Shown here piece by piece: positions 39,206 to 49,020 of a stretch of DNA of 64,000 nucleotides. Source of the DNA: Shewanella fodinae (GTDB taxonomy: Bacteria; Pseudomonadota; Gammaproteobacteria; Enterobacterales; Shewanellaceae); NCBI RefSeq assembly GCF_014651955.1, contig NZ_BMXW01000002.1, positions 62,760-126,759 on the forward strand, in the 5' to 3' direction. The position numbers and the translations under genes were made by a program. How positions within the stretch are numbered: the stretch's first letter is position 1; every line of letters starts with the position of its first letter. The notes under the pieces are model-generated. The model was not told the DNA's origin, did not search any database, and was given only the letters and a program-made list of their open reading frames with translations.

Positions 39206-40177
39206 ATGGGACGCATTGGGCATCTTTGCAGTTGGTTGATGATAAGTCTTTGTGCAGTTGCACATGCCAATACTGCAGATTTCCCGGCGTTTCTGAAAAA
39301 ACTGCAACAGCAGGCTCGGGATGCCGGGATTGATGAAGCCACGATGAGTGCTCAGTTTCCTCAAATCAAACTGTTTCGCCGCGCTGCTGCGCCGTCATCA
39401 GATAAAGAGCGTTCGTTGGAGCGTTATTTACCTAGCGAGGCGACAGAACAACGAGCAAAAGCGGCGAAGACGCTTTATCTGGCACATAAACGCGAGTTTG
39501 ATGCCCTTGCCCTTAAGTACCAGGTACAACCGCGTTTTGTGTTGGCTTTCTGGGGCATAAGTTCCGATTATGGTGAGCGCGAAACTGCGTATTCGGCGCT
39601 GTCAGTAATGGCATCGTTGGCATTTGAGTCTGCGCAAACACCCCCTGATTTATCGGCGTTTTTCGCGGCACTCAAGCGAATTGAGCAGCATAAAAATACG
39701 GCGGCAGAATTGCTCAGTGACAGTAACGGATTATTGGGGCAACCACGATTAACCGTGTCCGCTTATGATCGCTGTGGCACTGACGGTGATGGCGATGGTA
39801 AAGCGGATATTTGGGGCAATGCCTTGGATGTCTTTGCCACAATTGCTCACTGCTTAAACTCACAAGGATGGGATGACAGCCAAACTTGGGGGCGACAAGT
39901 CCGCGCGACCAGCAAACTCAAGTCAGCATTGATTGGTGAACAGCACCGGGCAAGTTTTGTGCAATGGCAAGCGGCGGGGGTCAGGCGTTATGATGGTGCG
40001 GCTTTGCCTCAGCGTAAAGATATGCAGGTCTCTTTGATCATGCCGGATGGTGTCAACGGCCGGCAGTATCTGATTTATGATAACTACCGCGCATTAAAAC
40101 AGTTTTTGCATGATGACTATAAGGTGCTGGCACTGGTGCATTTATCTGAAAAGATAAAAGCGCTACAGATAGATTAA
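39206..40177 (+). CDS. MltB-family lytic transglycosylase homologue, active site lost
   Basis: The 323-residue product has a signal peptide (ending VAHA) and the overall MltB/SLT_2 layout, including DGDGDGKADIW and SQGW, which are typical of the family. The usual catalytic motif GVExxxG is here WGISSDYG, with Ser119 where the catalytic Glu should be, and the usual SWAGAMGQTQFMPS segment is replaced by NGLLGQPRLTVSA. The reading frame is otherwise intact, so this is more likely a pseudoenzyme than a decayed gene. A peptidoglycan-binding or regulatory role is possible. AAAGGAAG precedes the ATG; it lies between ycgL and ycgN. Confidence 0.85.
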   Translation: MGRIGHLCSWLMISLCAVAHANTADFPAFLKKLQQQARDAGIDEATMSAQFPQIKLFRRAAAPSSDKERSLERYLPSEATEQRAKAAKTLYLAHKREFDALALKYQVQPRFVLAFWGISSDYGERETAYSALSVMASLAFESAQTPPDLSAFFAALKRIEQHKNTAAELLSDSNGLLGQPRLTVSAYDRCGTDGDGDGKADIWGNALDVFATIAHCLNSQGWDDSQTWGRQVRATSKLKSALIGEQHRASFVQWQAAGVRRYDGAALPQRKDMQVSLIMPDGVNGRQYLIYDNYRALKQFLHDDYKVLALVHLSEKIKALQID

Positions 40178-40204
40178 GAAATTCACAAAACAGGTAACCC
40201 GAGA

Positions 40205-40645
40205 ATGTCGTTCTGGTTGTCAAAAACACTCAATGAGATGACGCAAGATGAATGGGAGCAGCTGTGTGACGGCTGTGGTAAGTGTTGTCTCAATAAACTT
40301 ATCGATGATGAAACCGATAAGCTGTATTACACCAATGTCGCCTGTAAGCTACTCTCCGATAAGGATTGCAGCTGTATTCATTACTCACAGCGATTTGATT
40401 TTGTACCCCAATGTACCGCTGTGACGCCACAGAATATCGCCAGCTTGGATTGGTTGCCAGACAGTTGTGCCTATCGGCGCTTGTATCTGGGACGCCCATT
40501 ACCTAGTTGGCATCCATTACTGACGGGGAGCAAGAAACAGATGCATAAAAAAGGAATGTCAGTGAAGGGGCGAACCGTTAATGAGACCCGTATTCGTGAC
40601 CTTGAAGACTACATAGTGACCTGGCCCTTACAGGATATGGATTAA
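40205..40645 (+). CDS. ycgN: YcgN/YkgJ-type cysteine-cluster protein (UPF0260)
   Basis: This 146-residue protein matches E. coli YcgN. It has a cysteine cluster near the N-terminus ([12 protein letters not shown]) and further Cys residues (ACKLL, DCSCIHY, PQCTAV, DSCAYR) consistent with bound zinc or iron-sulfur. Its function is not established. It follows the MltB-like gene by 27 bp in the ycgL-ycgN block that adjoins min in E. coli too. Confidence 0.9.
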   Translation: MSFWLSKTLNEMTQDEWEQLCDGCGKCCLNKLIDDETDKLYYTNVACKLLSDKDCSCIHYSQRFDFVPQCTAVTPQNIASLDWLPDSCAYRRLYLGRPLPSWHPLLTGSKKQMHKKGMSVKGRTVNETRIRDLEDYIVTWPLQDMD

Positions 40646-40646
40646 A

Positions 40647-40666
40647 CCGGGAGTTGTATCTCCCGG
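40647..40666. terminator. Hairpin between ycgN and dsbB
   Basis: CCGGGAG (40647-40653) and CTCCCGG (40660-40666) form a perfect stem between two convergent genes. The flanking T runs are short (TTTAAT on the minus strand), so it is at best a modest terminator. Confidence 0.5.
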
Positions 40667-40673
40667 CCAAGGG

Positions 40674-41183
40674 CTATTGAGCGCGACGCAGGATCGGCCA
40701 GATGTATAGTGCGAGGGCAAACAAATAAGTGGCAAATATCACTATCATCCACTGTGCCATGGTGATGCTGAGAAATGTCCAAGGAATATCGGAGCACATC
40801 CCGGTCGGCATAAACATCGATGGCAACCAATCATGTAATTGAAACCATTTGGGAAAGTCCGGGGTAAATGAGCATGTGGCAAACGGAGACGGATCCTGTT
40901 GTAATTGATTTAGTCCAATTGCGAGTTTCAATCCCCATGCCGCGCTGATGCCCCAGATTGCGGCTGCTACAACCCGTAACGGCCTAAATGATGGCGCAAT
41001 CAGACCAACAATTCCCGCCGTTCCCAATCCAAGTACCGCGACTCGCTGGTAAATACACATCACACAGGGATCCAACTTCATCCCATATTGAAAAAACAAT
41101 GCCGATAATTCCAGCGTTACCGCGCTCAACAATAATACCAGCCAGCTTATGCGGGAATGAGCAAATTTTTGTAATGAAATCAA
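40674..41183 (-). CDS. dsbB: Disulfide bond formation protein DsbB
   Basis: DsbB is the inner-membrane quinone reductase that re-oxidises DsbA. The 169-residue four-helix protein has both redox pairs: Cys40-Cys43 (LDPCVMC) and Cys104/Cys130 (FATCSF; PTGMCSD), numbering nearly identical to E. coli (41, 44, 104, 130). The start is TTG 41183, eight bases after GGAG (41195-41192). An ATG at 41216 would lie inside the nhaB terminator loop and add 11 residues absent from E. coli. It is downstream of nhaB. Confidence 0.93.
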   Translation of the reverse strand: MISLQKFAHSRISWLVLLLSAVTLELSALFFQYGMKLDPCVMCIYQRVAVLGLGTAGIVGLIAPSFRPLRVVAAAIWGISAAWGLKLAIGLNQLQQDPSPFATCSFTPDFPKWFQLHDWLPSMFMPTGMCSDIPWTFLSITMAQWMIVIFATYLFALALYIWPILRRAQ

Positions 41184-41195
41184 GGTAGATGCTCC

Positions 41196-41228
41196 AAATA
41201 AAAAGCGCCCAGACATTCATGGGCGCTT
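41196..41228 (-). terminator. Rho-independent terminator after nhaB
   Basis: AAGCGCCC and GGGCGCTT (41228-41221 and 41210-41203 read on the minus strand) flank a ten-base loop and are followed by TTTTATTT. It separates nhaB from dsbB, and its T tract runs up to the dsbB Shine-Dalgarno. Confidence 0.85.
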
Positions 41229-41274
41229 GTTAGACTTTACAGAAGCGGCTTGGTTCAGTCAAAAATATCTAACA

Positions 41275-42867
41275 TTAATGACCAGTAGCCTCGGCAGCAC
41301 CCTTCAGTACTTCCTGTAGACTGTGATGCAAAATCATATGCGAATCATAGAAGTATTGGGTTGCCTGCTGCAGAAAACCGGTTTCAATTGACAAGATCCC
41401 GACGACCGACAATACCACAGTGTAAGGCAACGCCATCCATACCATTCGACCATAGGACAAGCGGATTAACGGCGCTAGTGCTGATGTTAGCAGGAACAGA
41501 AATGCAGCTTGCCCATTAGGCGTTGCCACCGATGGCAGGTTAGTGCCGGTGTTAATGGCAACCGCTAGCAGGTCAAACTGATCGCGAGTGATTTGACCAT
41601 CAATCAAAGCTGCCTTAACTTCGTTGATATAAACGGTTCCCACAAACACATTGTCGCTGACCATGGATAGCAGGCCGTTGGCGATATAGAAGATGACTAA
41701 CTGCACGTTACCTTCATAGCTGAGTGCCCAATGGATAACCGGGGCGAAGAGGTGCTGATCGATGATAACGCCAACAACAGAGAAAAATACTGCTAACAAT
41801 GCGGTGAATGGCAGGGCTTCTTTGAACGCGTTGCCAAGTGCATGCTCGTCGGTCACGCCATTAAATGCGGTTGTAAAAATGATCACCGACAGACCAATAA
41901 GCCCGACAGACGCCAGGTGGAATGCTAGGCCAATAATCAACCAGATACCCACTAGCGCCTGAACCACGAGTTTGACATTGTCTTTGGCGGTACGCCGTTC
42001 GTCTTCGTGCGTGGCAAAATCTACCAGAATACGATGAACGGCTTCCGGCAATTGTGCACCATAACCAAAGAGATGAAATCGCTCAACGATAACACAGGTC
42101 AGGATCCCCATCAGCAGCACGGGTACCGTTACCGGTGACATACGCAGTGCAAATTCGGCAAATTGCCAGTTCGCTTGTGCCGCAATAATCAGGTTTTGTG
42201 GCTCACCCACCATGGTGCATACACCACCTAAGGCAGTACCAACACCGGCGTGCATTAACAGATTACGCAGGAAACCACGAAAATTCTCCAGTTCTTCAGC
42301 ATTAAGCTGACCATCGCTGTCATCGGTATGGTCATGGTCATCAGTGAAATCCTTTCCGGATGCCACTTTGTGGTAAATAGCGTAAAAACCTACTGCAACA
42401 GCAATAATTACCGCAATAACCGTCAGCGCATCCAAAAATGCGGAAAGAAATGCTGAGGCTAAACAAAACATCAAAGATACTGCGATTTTGGAACGTACCT
42501 TGGTGATCATTTTGGTGAAGACATACAGCAGCAGCTGTTTCATGAAGTAAATGCCCGCCACCATGAAGATTAATAGCAGCAACACTTCCATGTTGGCTTC
42601 CAGTTCGTGCAATACCTGACTTGGACTGGTCATGCCGATGAAAACAGCTTCAATCGCCAGCAAACCACCGGGTTGCAGCGGGTAGCATTTTAATGCCATT
42701 GCGAGGGTGAAGATAAATTCGGCCACCAATAGCCAACCAGCAAGGAAGGGATGAATACTGAACAGAATCGGATTGATAATCAAAAAACATAGAATTGCAA
42801 GCTTGTACCACTTGGGTGAGTTCCCCAAGAAGTTGCCCATGAAAGCCTGACTTAATGGCATTGGCAT
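41275..42867 (-). CDS. nhaB: Na+/H+ antiporter NhaB
   Basis: NhaB exports Na+ in exchange for protons and helps sodium and pH homeostasis. The 530-residue multipass protein matches E. coli NhaB (513), with [11 protein letters not shown] near the start and [18 protein letters not shown]. An acidic His/Asp-rich cytoplasmic loop ([15 protein letters not shown]) occurs near residue 175. GAGGG precedes the ATG. The dsbB-nhaB-fadR-ycgB block is shared with E. coli. Confidence 0.96.
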   Translation of the reverse strand: MPMPLSQAFMGNFLGNSPKWYKLAILCFLIINPILFSIHPFLAGWLLVAEFIFTLAMALKCYPLQPGGLLAIEAVFIGMTSPSQVLHELEANMEVLLLLIFMVAGIYFMKQLLLYVFTKMITKVRSKIAVSLMFCLASAFLSAFLDALTVIAVIIAVAVGFYAIYHKVASGKDFTDDHDHTDDSDGQLNAEELENFRGFLRNLLMHAGVGTALGGVCTMVGEPQNLIIAAQANWQFAEFALRMSPVTVPVLLMGILTCVIVERFHLFGYGAQLPEAVHRILVDFATHEDERRTAKDNVKLVVQALVGIWLIIGLAFHLASVGLIGLSVIIFTTAFNGVTDEHALGNAFKEALPFTALLAVFFSVVGVIIDQHLFAPVIHWALSYEGNVQLVIFYIANGLLSMVSDNVFVGTVYINEVKAALIDGQITRDQFDLLAVAINTGTNLPSVATPNGQAAFLFLLTSALAPLIRLSYGRMVWMALPYTVVLSVVGILSIETGFLQQATQYFYDSHMILHHSLQEVLKGAAEATGH

Positions 42868-43109
42868 GGTTTCCCTCTCTCAAGTTGTTATAAGACGTTA
42901 TAAAAAGTTGTTGGCTTTGTGAATGGCTCAGTCTAGCCCAAACCCTTGAGTATTGTCATGAACAGTCTGAAAACAGTCTTAAAATCACTTAGTCAATGGT
43001 AAAAATGAGACCTGAGCAGTTGAATTAGCTTTTAATCTTCAGGGGAGCGTGTTGTCTACAATGCGTCATATGCGTAGACGATTGTTTGAAGGTTTCCATT
43101 TTTTTTGGC

Positions 43110-43126
43110 TCTGGTATGATCAGTGA
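43110..43126 (+). promoter_or_regulatory. Candidate FadR operator upstream of fadR
   Basis: TCTGGTATGATCAGTGA resembles the FadR operator (core CTGGTCCGACCTG): nine of thirteen core positions agree. It lies 35 bp before the fadR ATG, so it could serve autoregulation. This is a by-eye match only. Confidence 0.35.
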
Positions 43127-43160
43127 CCAAAATTACTGTCACCACTGGAAAATTGGGCTG

Positions 43161-43880
43161 ATGATCATTAATGCCAAGGGGCCTGCAAGTTTTGCAGAAA
43201 AATATATAGTTCGCTCGATTTGGGAAAATAAATTCCCCCCAGGCTCTATTCTTCCGGCCGAACGTGAATTATCGGAGCTTATCGGTGTCACGCGGACGAC
43301 ATTGCGTGAGGTATTACAGCGCCTAGCGCGCGATGGCTGGTTGACTATCCAGCACGGAAAACCTACTAAAGTCAATAACTTCTGGGAAACTTCAGGACTG
43401 AATATTCTGGAAACTATAGCGGATTTGAATCCGTCTGGCTTTCCGGTACTGGTTGATCAGCTATTGTCGGCTAGGACTAATATCAGCACTATCTATTTTC
43501 GTGGCGCGCTGCGGAATAACCCAAAAGTTGCTATCGACACCTTAGCTGAAGTCCATGATTTGACTGACGACGCTGCAGCTTATACTGATTTCGATTACAA
43601 GTTGCACCATTCGCTGGCATTTTCTTCCGGCAATCCTTTATATGTACTGATCCTTAATGGTTTTAAAGGGCTGTACCGCAAAGTGGGGCGCTATTATTTT
43701 GGTAGTGCAGAAGCCCGTAAGTTGGCGCGAGATTTTTATCTCAATCTGGAACGGCTGGCACGGGCTGGTCAATTCGCGGAAGTGCCTGAGTTGATGCGCG
43801 GCTATGGTAAAGACAGCGGTATCATGTGGCAGAAAATGCGTGATGCCATGCCACTGGAAATGGCGCAGGATAACCTGTAG
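43161..43880 (+). CDS. fadR: Fatty acid metabolism regulator FadR (GntR family)
   Basis: FadR is an acyl-CoA-responsive regulator that represses fad genes and activates unsaturated fatty-acid synthesis genes. The 239-residue product, the same length as E. coli FadR, has a winged-helix domain ([20 protein letters not shown], then [20 protein letters not shown]) that is nearly identical to E. coli, and a C-terminal acyl-CoA-binding domain (FASGNP-like [13 protein letters not shown]). ATG 43161 gives the family start [16 protein letters not shown]; the longer frame from 43086 overlaps the promoter region. It converges with ycgB at a shared terminator. Confidence 0.97.
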   Translation: MIINAKGPASFAEKYIVRSIWENKFPPGSILPAERELSELIGVTRTTLREVLQRLARDGWLTIQHGKPTKVNNFWETSGLNILETIADLNPSGFPVLVDQLLSARTNISTIYFRGALRNNPKVAIDTLAEVHDLTDDAAAYTDFDYKLHHSLAFSSGNPLYVLILNGFKGLYRKVGRYYFGSAEARKLARDFYLNLERLARAGQFAEVPELMRGYGKDSGIMWQKMRDAMPLEMAQDNL

Positions 43881-43892
43881 TTGCCATCTTAA

Positions 43893-43928
43893 AAACAAAA
43901 GGACTGTCGATTGGCAGTCCTTTTGTTT
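43893..43928. terminator. Bidirectional terminator between fadR and ycgB
   Basis: AAACAAAAGGACTG (43893-43906) and CAGTCCTTTTGTTT (43915-43928) form a 14-bp perfect stem whose A/T ends give a U run in either direction. It ends fadR and the yeaG-yeaH-ycgB transcript. Confidence 0.9.
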
Positions 43929-43945
43929 ATATCACCGGTAAGTTT

Positions 43946-45466
43946 TCAGGCGGCAGCATGTTTTTCAGGACACGCCGCGATAATTTTGAGCTCACCGTCA
44001 TCGTCCATTTGCTCCAGGAATACGTCAAACTTCCAAAGGCGATGCAGATGCTTCAACACCTCATTACGGCTATTTGCCAAGGGGATACCGTGGTTGGGAA
44101 TATAACGTAACGTCAATGCACGGTCGCCATTCACATTAACGTTATATACCTGAATATTGGGTTCATTATTTGACAGGTTGTATTGAGACGATAACATCTG
44201 GCGGATCTCATGATAGCCCTGTTCATTATGGATTGCAGAGACACTGAGATACTCTTGACGTTCATCGTCCAATACACTGAATAATTTGAATTTGCGGATA
44301 AGATTAGGTGACAGATATTGGCTGATAAAACTCTCATCCTTGAAATTCTGCATAGCAAAATGCAAGGTGTCGAGCCAATTACTGCCTGCAATATCCGGGA
44401 ACCAGCGACGATCTTCATCGGTGGGGTGTTCGCAAATTCGACGAATATCGCAGAACATATTAAAGCCCAAGGCATACGGATTAATACCGCTGTAGTAAGG
44501 GCTGTTATAGGCCGGCTGGGCCACAACATTGGTGTGGCTTTGTAGAAACTCCAGCATAAAGCGATCAGTAAGGAGCCCTTCATCGTATAGATGGTTGAGT
44601 AGGGTATAGTGCCAAAAAGTTGCCCAGCCTTCATTCATGACTTGGGTTTGGCGCTGTGGATAGAAATACTGGCCCAGCTTACGTACGATACGTACCACTT
44701 CTCGTTGCCATAGCTCTAGTAATGGCGCTTTTTTTTCAATGAAATATAAAATATTTTCCTGTGGCTCTGGCGGAAAGCACTTATCAGCCATTAGTTTCAG
44801 CTCTGCCGGTTTCATTGGGATAGTGCGCCACAGATCGTTAACTTGGCTTTGCAGGTAAGCTTCACGTTCCTGTTGCCGCAGTTGTTCCTCTTTAAATGAG
44901 ATATGTGCTGGCCGCTTATAGCGATCCACGCCGTAGTTCATCAGCGCATGACAGGAGTCGAGGATGCTCTCAACTTCTTCGACGCCATATCTGCGTTCAC
45001 ACTGACTAATGTACTGCTTCGCGAATACCAGATAGTCAATAATGGAGCTGGCATCTGTCCAAGTTTTGAACAGATAATTATTCTTAAAAAAGCTGTTATG
45101 GCCATAGCAGGCATGTGCAATCACCAACGCCTGCATGGTGATGGTGTTTTCCTCCATTAAATAGGCAATACAGGGATCTGAATTAATGACAATTTCATAG
45201 GCTAAGCCCATCTGACCGCGTTTATATCCCTGTTCCGTCTCGATAAATCGTTTACCAAATGACCAATGGGTGTAGCCAATGGGCATACCGACACTGGCAT
45301 AGGCATCCATCATCTGTTCTGCGGTAATAATTTCAATCTGGTTGGGATAGGTATTGAGCCGATAATGGGCGGCGACTCTGGCTATCTCCTGCTCATAAGA
45401 TTGCAGCAGCTCAAAGGTCCATTCCGGCCCATCACTGAGTGGCTGACGTTGCTTGCTTTTTGCCAT
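43946..45466 (-). CDS. ycgB: SpoVR family protein YcgB
   Basis: YcgB belongs to the SpoVR family (B. subtilis SpoVR takes part in spore cortex formation); in enterobacteria it is a stationary-phase protein functionally linked to YeaG and YeaH. The 506-residue product (E. coli 510) contains the conserved HWSFGKRF, LMEENT, AHACYGHNSFFKNNYLF and NEGWATFWHY motifs, whose His/Glu residues suggest metal binding. It is 10 bp downstream of yeaH, forming one operon with yeaG-yeaH. In E. coli ycgB lies apart, next to fadR; here it keeps both associations. Confidence 0.95.
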   Translation of the reverse strand: MAKSKQRQPLSDGPEWTFELLQSYEQEIARVAAHYRLNTYPNQIEIITAEQMMDAYASVGMPIGYTHWSFGKRFIETEQGYKRGQMGLAYEIVINSDPCIAYLMEENTITMQALVIAHACYGHNSFFKNNYLFKTWTDASSIIDYLVFAKQYISQCERRYGVEEVESILDSCHALMNYGVDRYKRPAHISFKEEQLRQQEREAYLQSQVNDLWRTIPMKPAELKLMADKCFPPEPQENILYFIEKKAPLLELWQREVVRIVRKLGQYFYPQRQTQVMNEGWATFWHYTLLNHLYDEGLLTDRFMLEFLQSHTNVVAQPAYNSPYYSGINPYALGFNMFCDIRRICEHPTDEDRRWFPDIAGSNWLDTLHFAMQNFKDESFISQYLSPNLIRKFKLFSVLDDERQEYLSVSAIHNEQGYHEIRQMLSSQYNLSNNEPNIQVYNVNVNGDRALTLRYIPNHGIPLANSRNEVLKHLHRLWKFDVFLEQMDDDGELKIIAACPEKHAAA

Positions 45467-45475
45467 ATGGCCCCC

Positions 45476-46744
45476 TTAAACTGCTTGCTTCTTGAACAAT
45501 TCGCGAAATACCGGATAGATATCTTCTACCTGACGAATATTTCGGACCGCCATATTGTCAAAATTTTCAGTGAGTTGTTCATACTCCCGCCATAGCGTCT
45601 GGTGTGCGCGATTAGTGATTTCAATATAGGAAAAGTAGCGTACAAACGGCAGGATCTGCTTTTCTAGAAGCTGATAGCACAACGGGGAGTCATCCGCCCA
45701 GTTGTCGCCATCAGAAGCCTGTGCAACATATATATTCCATTCCTCAGCAGGATAACGTTTTTGCTGAATTTCATGCATCAGCTTTAAGGCACTGGAAACG
45801 ATTGTGCCACCGGTTTCCTGAGAGTAGAAAAATTCGTGTTCGTCTACTTCCTTTGCCTGGGTGTGATGGCGGATATAGACGACTTCGAGGTTTTTGTAGG
45901 TACGTGTTAGAAACAGGTATAACAAAATGTAGAAGCGTTTCGCCATATCTTTGGTAGCCTGATCCATAGACCCAGACACATCCATTAAGCAAAACATCAC
46001 CGCTTGGCTGGTGGGGATTTCCCGTTTAGCAAAATTGTTGAACCGCAAATCAAAGGTATCAATAAACGGAACTTTTTTAATTTTCTGTTTCAGTTCTTCT
46101 ATCTGATCCTTAAGCGCTAGTATGCGGTCGGCGCTGGCTCCTACTGTGTTTTGTAACTCCGTTAATTCTTGTTCAAGTGCATGTAGCTCACGCTTTTTGC
46201 CTGCAGTCATGGCGGTACGCCGAGCCAGAGATGAGCGTAGAGAGCGTACTATGTTGATATTGGTGGGCACGCCATCAGTGGTGTAACCTGCACGATAGGT
46301 TTGATATTCCACTAATTTATTGAGGCGATTTTTCTGGAGATTTGGCAGTTCCAAATCTTCAAACAATAGCTCCAGATACTCGTCCTTGGAGATCTGAAAC
46401 ACAAAGTCATCCTGACCTTCGCCGCTGTCTGATGCCTCACCCGAGCCGCTGCCACCGCCGCCACCTGCGGGTGGTCGTTCAATCTTATCACCACGGGTAA
46501 ATTGGTCATTGCCGGGGTGTACCCGCTCACGAACACCGCCTTGGCCTTGATGAAATATAGGTTCGCTAATATCCCGCGTTGGAATACTAATTTTCTCGCC
46601 TTTATCAATGTCGGTAACACTGCGCCGGGTGACTGCATCACTTACCGCTTTCTTTATCTGCTGTTTATAGCGGTTGATAAAACGCTGGCGGTTAACAGTA
46701 CTTTTACCTTTGGCATTTAACCGCCTGTCGATGAAATTTGCCAT
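45476..46744 (-). CDS. yeaH: YeaH family protein (UPF0229, VWA-like)
   Basis: The 422-residue product matches E. coli YeaH (427). It has the family N-terminus ([19 protein letters not shown]), a Gly-rich linker near 95 ([13 protein letters not shown]) and a von Willebrand A-like domain with a MIDAS-type DVSGSM in [18 protein letters not shown] 46744 is chosen because GGGAGG precedes it by five bases and the protein begins MANFIDRR; the frame from 46780 overlaps the yeaG end region. It is the partner of YeaG kinase. Confidence 0.95.
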   Translation of the reverse strand: MANFIDRRLNAKGKSTVNRQRFINRYKQQIKKAVSDAVTRRSVTDIDKGEKISIPTRDISEPIFHQGQGGVRERVHPGNDQFTRGDKIERPPAGGGGGSGSGEASDSGEGQDDFVFQISKDEYLELLFEDLELPNLQKNRLNKLVEYQTYRAGYTTDGVPTNINIVRSLRSSLARRTAMTAGKKRELHALEQELTELQNTVGASADRILALKDQIEELKQKIKKVPFIDTFDLRFNNFAKREIPTSQAVMFCLMDVSGSMDQATKDMAKRFYILLYLFLTRTYKNLEVVYIRHHTQAKEVDEHEFFYSQETGGTIVSSALKLMHEIQQKRYPAEEWNIYVAQASDGDNWADDSPLCYQLLEKQILPFVRYFSYIEITNRAHQTLWREYEQLTENFDNMAVRNIRQVEDIYPVFRELFKKQAV

Positions 46745-46798
46745 AAGCACCTCCCAAAGTAAGAACCGGGGCCTCCACATGGCGACCCCGCCATCGGA

Positions 46799-48733
46799 CT
46801 ACGAGGATTTTCTTACCCTCAGGTACCATTCAGATAGCAGCCGTACCTGTTTTTTGGTGTAGCCTTTCTCCATCATGCGACTGACAAAGTCATCATGCTT
46901 CCGCTGATCTTCTGTCGAGGTCTTGGTATTAAAGGAAATGACCGGCAACAGGTCTTCGGTGTTAGAAAACATTTTCTTTTCTATCACTGTGCGTAGTTTC
47001 TCGTAACTCGTCCAAGTGGGATTATTGCCATCGTTGTTGGCGCGGGCACGCAGTACGAAGTTCACGATCTCATTACGAAAATCTTTGGGATTGCTGATCC
47101 CCGCCGGCTTTTCAATTTTTTCCAGCTCGGCATTCAGTGCCGCACGATCGAATAATTGGCCGGTTTCCGGATCACGATATTCCTGATCTTGGATCCAAAA
47201 ATCAGCGTAGGTAACGTAGCGGTCAAAGATGTTCTGGCCATATTCAGAGTAGGACTCGAGGTAGGCCGTCTGGATCTCTTTCCCGATAAATTCCACATAT
47301 TTAGGGATTAAATAGCCTTTTAAAAATTCCAAATAACGATCGGCGGTATCGTTGGGGAACTGCTCCTGTTCAATCTGTTTTTCCAACACATAGAATAAAT
47401 GCACCGGATTGGCGGCTATCTCTGTGCGGTCAAAGTTGAATACTTTAGAGAGGATCTTGAAGGCAAAGCGAGTCGACAATCCTTCCATCCCTTCATCAAC
47501 CCCAGCGTAATCGCGGTATTCCTGATATGACTTGGCTTTGGGATCCGTATCTTTAAGGCTCTCACCGTTATAAACCCGCATCTTCGAATAAATAGAAGAG
47601 TTCTCTGGGGCCTTAATTCTTGATAACACGCTAAACTGTGCCAGTGTTTCTAAGGTACTGGGTGAGCAGGGGGCATGTGCCAATTCGGAATTGGCAATGA
47701 GTTTTTCATAGATGTGGATCTCTTCTGACACGCGCAAACAATAAGGCACTTTGACAATGTATACACGGTCAAGAAATGCTTCATTGTTTTTGTTGTTACG
47801 GAATGCACTCCATTCTGACTCATTGGAATGCGCCAGAATGATGCCGCTGAAGGGCAGGGCGGAGAGCCCCTCTGTGCCGTTGTAATTCCCTTCTTGGGTA
47901 GCCGTCAACAGGGGATGCAGCACCTTGATTGGCGCTTTAAACATCTCCACAAACTCCATCAGCCCTTGGTTAGCACGGCATAGCGCGCCAGAATAGGCGT
48001 AAGCATCGGCATCGTTTTGTGCATAATGCTCAAGTTTACGAATATCGACCTTACCCACCAGTGATGAAATATCCTGGTTATTCTCGTCGCCCGGCTCAGT
48101 TTTTGCGATTGCCACTTGATCTAATACTGAGGGAAATACTTTTACCACTCGGAATTTGGAAATATCGCCGCCAAATTCATGTAAGCGCTTAACCGCCCAA
48201 GGAGACATGATAGTTTTCAGATAGCGGAGCGGAATTTGGTATTCTTGTTGCAGCAACTTGCCATCTTCTTCTGGGTCAAACAGACTGAACGGATGATCGT
48301 TCACCGGGCTGCGTTCACCGTTGGCTGTCAGCACATAAACGGGAACCTGTTGCATCAGGGCTTTGAGCTTCTCAGCTAACGACGACTTACCACCGCCGAC
48401 AGGTCCCAACAGGTATAGGATCTGTTTTGATTCTTCCAACCCTTGTGCAGAGTGGCGTAAATAGGAAACGATTTGTTCAATAGACTCCTCCATGCCGAAG
48501 AAATCCTTAAAAGCCGGATAGCGCGAGATGACTCGGTTTGAGAAAATCCGACTCAATACCGGATTTTTTGATGTATCAATGACTTCCGGCTCACCAATAG
48601 CGATAAGTAATCGTTCAGCCGCTGAGGCGTAAGCCGTGCGATCTTTTTTACAGAGGTCGAGAAACTCCTGAAGTGTGAATTCTTCCTCGAGTTTCTTCTC
48701 GTAGCGCTGCTGATAATGCTCGAATATACCCAT
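46799..48733 (-). CDS. yeaG: PrkA/YeaG family serine protein kinase
   Basis: YeaG is a PrkA-type AAA+ kinase; in E. coli it is RpoS-dependent and acts in sustained nitrogen starvation. The 644-residue product, identical in length to E. coli YeaG, has the AAA core with Walker A GPVGGGKSS (110-118) and a C-terminal PrkA kinase-like region. AGGGGG precedes the ATG. It is the first gene of the yeaG-yeaH-ycgB operon. Confidence 0.96.
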   Translation of the reverse strand: MGIFEHYQQRYEKKLEEEFTLQEFLDLCKKDRTAYASAAERLLIAIGEPEVIDTSKNPVLSRIFSNRVISRYPAFKDFFGMEESIEQIVSYLRHSAQGLEESKQILYLLGPVGGGKSSLAEKLKALMQQVPVYVLTANGERSPVNDHPFSLFDPEEDGKLLQQEYQIPLRYLKTIMSPWAVKRLHEFGGDISKFRVVKVFPSVLDQVAIAKTEPGDENNQDISSLVGKVDIRKLEHYAQNDADAYAYSGALCRANQGLMEFVEMFKAPIKVLHPLLTATQEGNYNGTEGLSALPFSGIILAHSNESEWSAFRNNKNNEAFLDRVYIVKVPYCLRVSEEIHIYEKLIANSELAHAPCSPSTLETLAQFSVLSRIKAPENSSIYSKMRVYNGESLKDTDPKAKSYQEYRDYAGVDEGMEGLSTRFAFKILSKVFNFDRTEIAANPVHLFYVLEKQIEQEQFPNDTADRYLEFLKGYLIPKYVEFIGKEIQTAYLESYSEYGQNIFDRYVTYADFWIQDQEYRDPETGQLFDRAALNAELEKIEKPAGISNPKDFRNEIVNFVLRARANNDGNNPTWTSYEKLRTVIEKKMFSNTEDLLPVISFNTKTSTEDQRKHDDFVSRMMEKGYTKKQVRLLSEWYLRVRKSS

Positions 48734-48797
48734 CTTAAACCCCCTGAAGCACCAAGCTTATCTCTGGATGGAAACTCTGGTTATGTAGTGACCTACA

Positions 48798-48832
48798 CTT
48801 AATCTTAGACACTATTTTGTGGGTGTTGTCAA
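48798..48832 (-). promoter_or_regulatory. Candidate promoter of the yeaG-yeaH-ycgB operon
   Basis: On the minus strand TTGACA (48832-48827) and CTAAGATTAAG (48808-48798) are separated by 19 bp from TAAGAT. The -10 region agrees with the sigma-S pattern CTAnnnTTAA, and E. coli yeaG is RpoS-dependent, so this could be a sigma-S promoter about 65 bp before the start codon. Confidence 0.5.
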
Positions 48833-48977
48833 AAAAACATAACTAAAACAAAGAGAAATAGTTGCAAAAGCAATATTTGCAGTTGTTGCGACAATGTTGC
48901 TAACACTATGAAATAACAGTTTTTAGCCGAAAAAACAGTCGCACGACGAAAAGAGCTGATAAAGGATTTTGGGCAAT

Positions 48978-49006
48978 AAAAAAGGAGCCTTGAAAGGCTC
49001 CTTTTT
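48978..49006 (-). terminator. Rho-independent terminator after sodB
   Basis: AAAAAGGAGCCTT and AAGGCTCCTTTTT form a long stem with a tiny loop (in practice the inner pairs open); read on the minus strand it ends in a T run. It lies 15 bp after the sodB stop. Confidence 0.85.
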
Positions 49007-49020
49007 ACAAGCGCTGAAAC

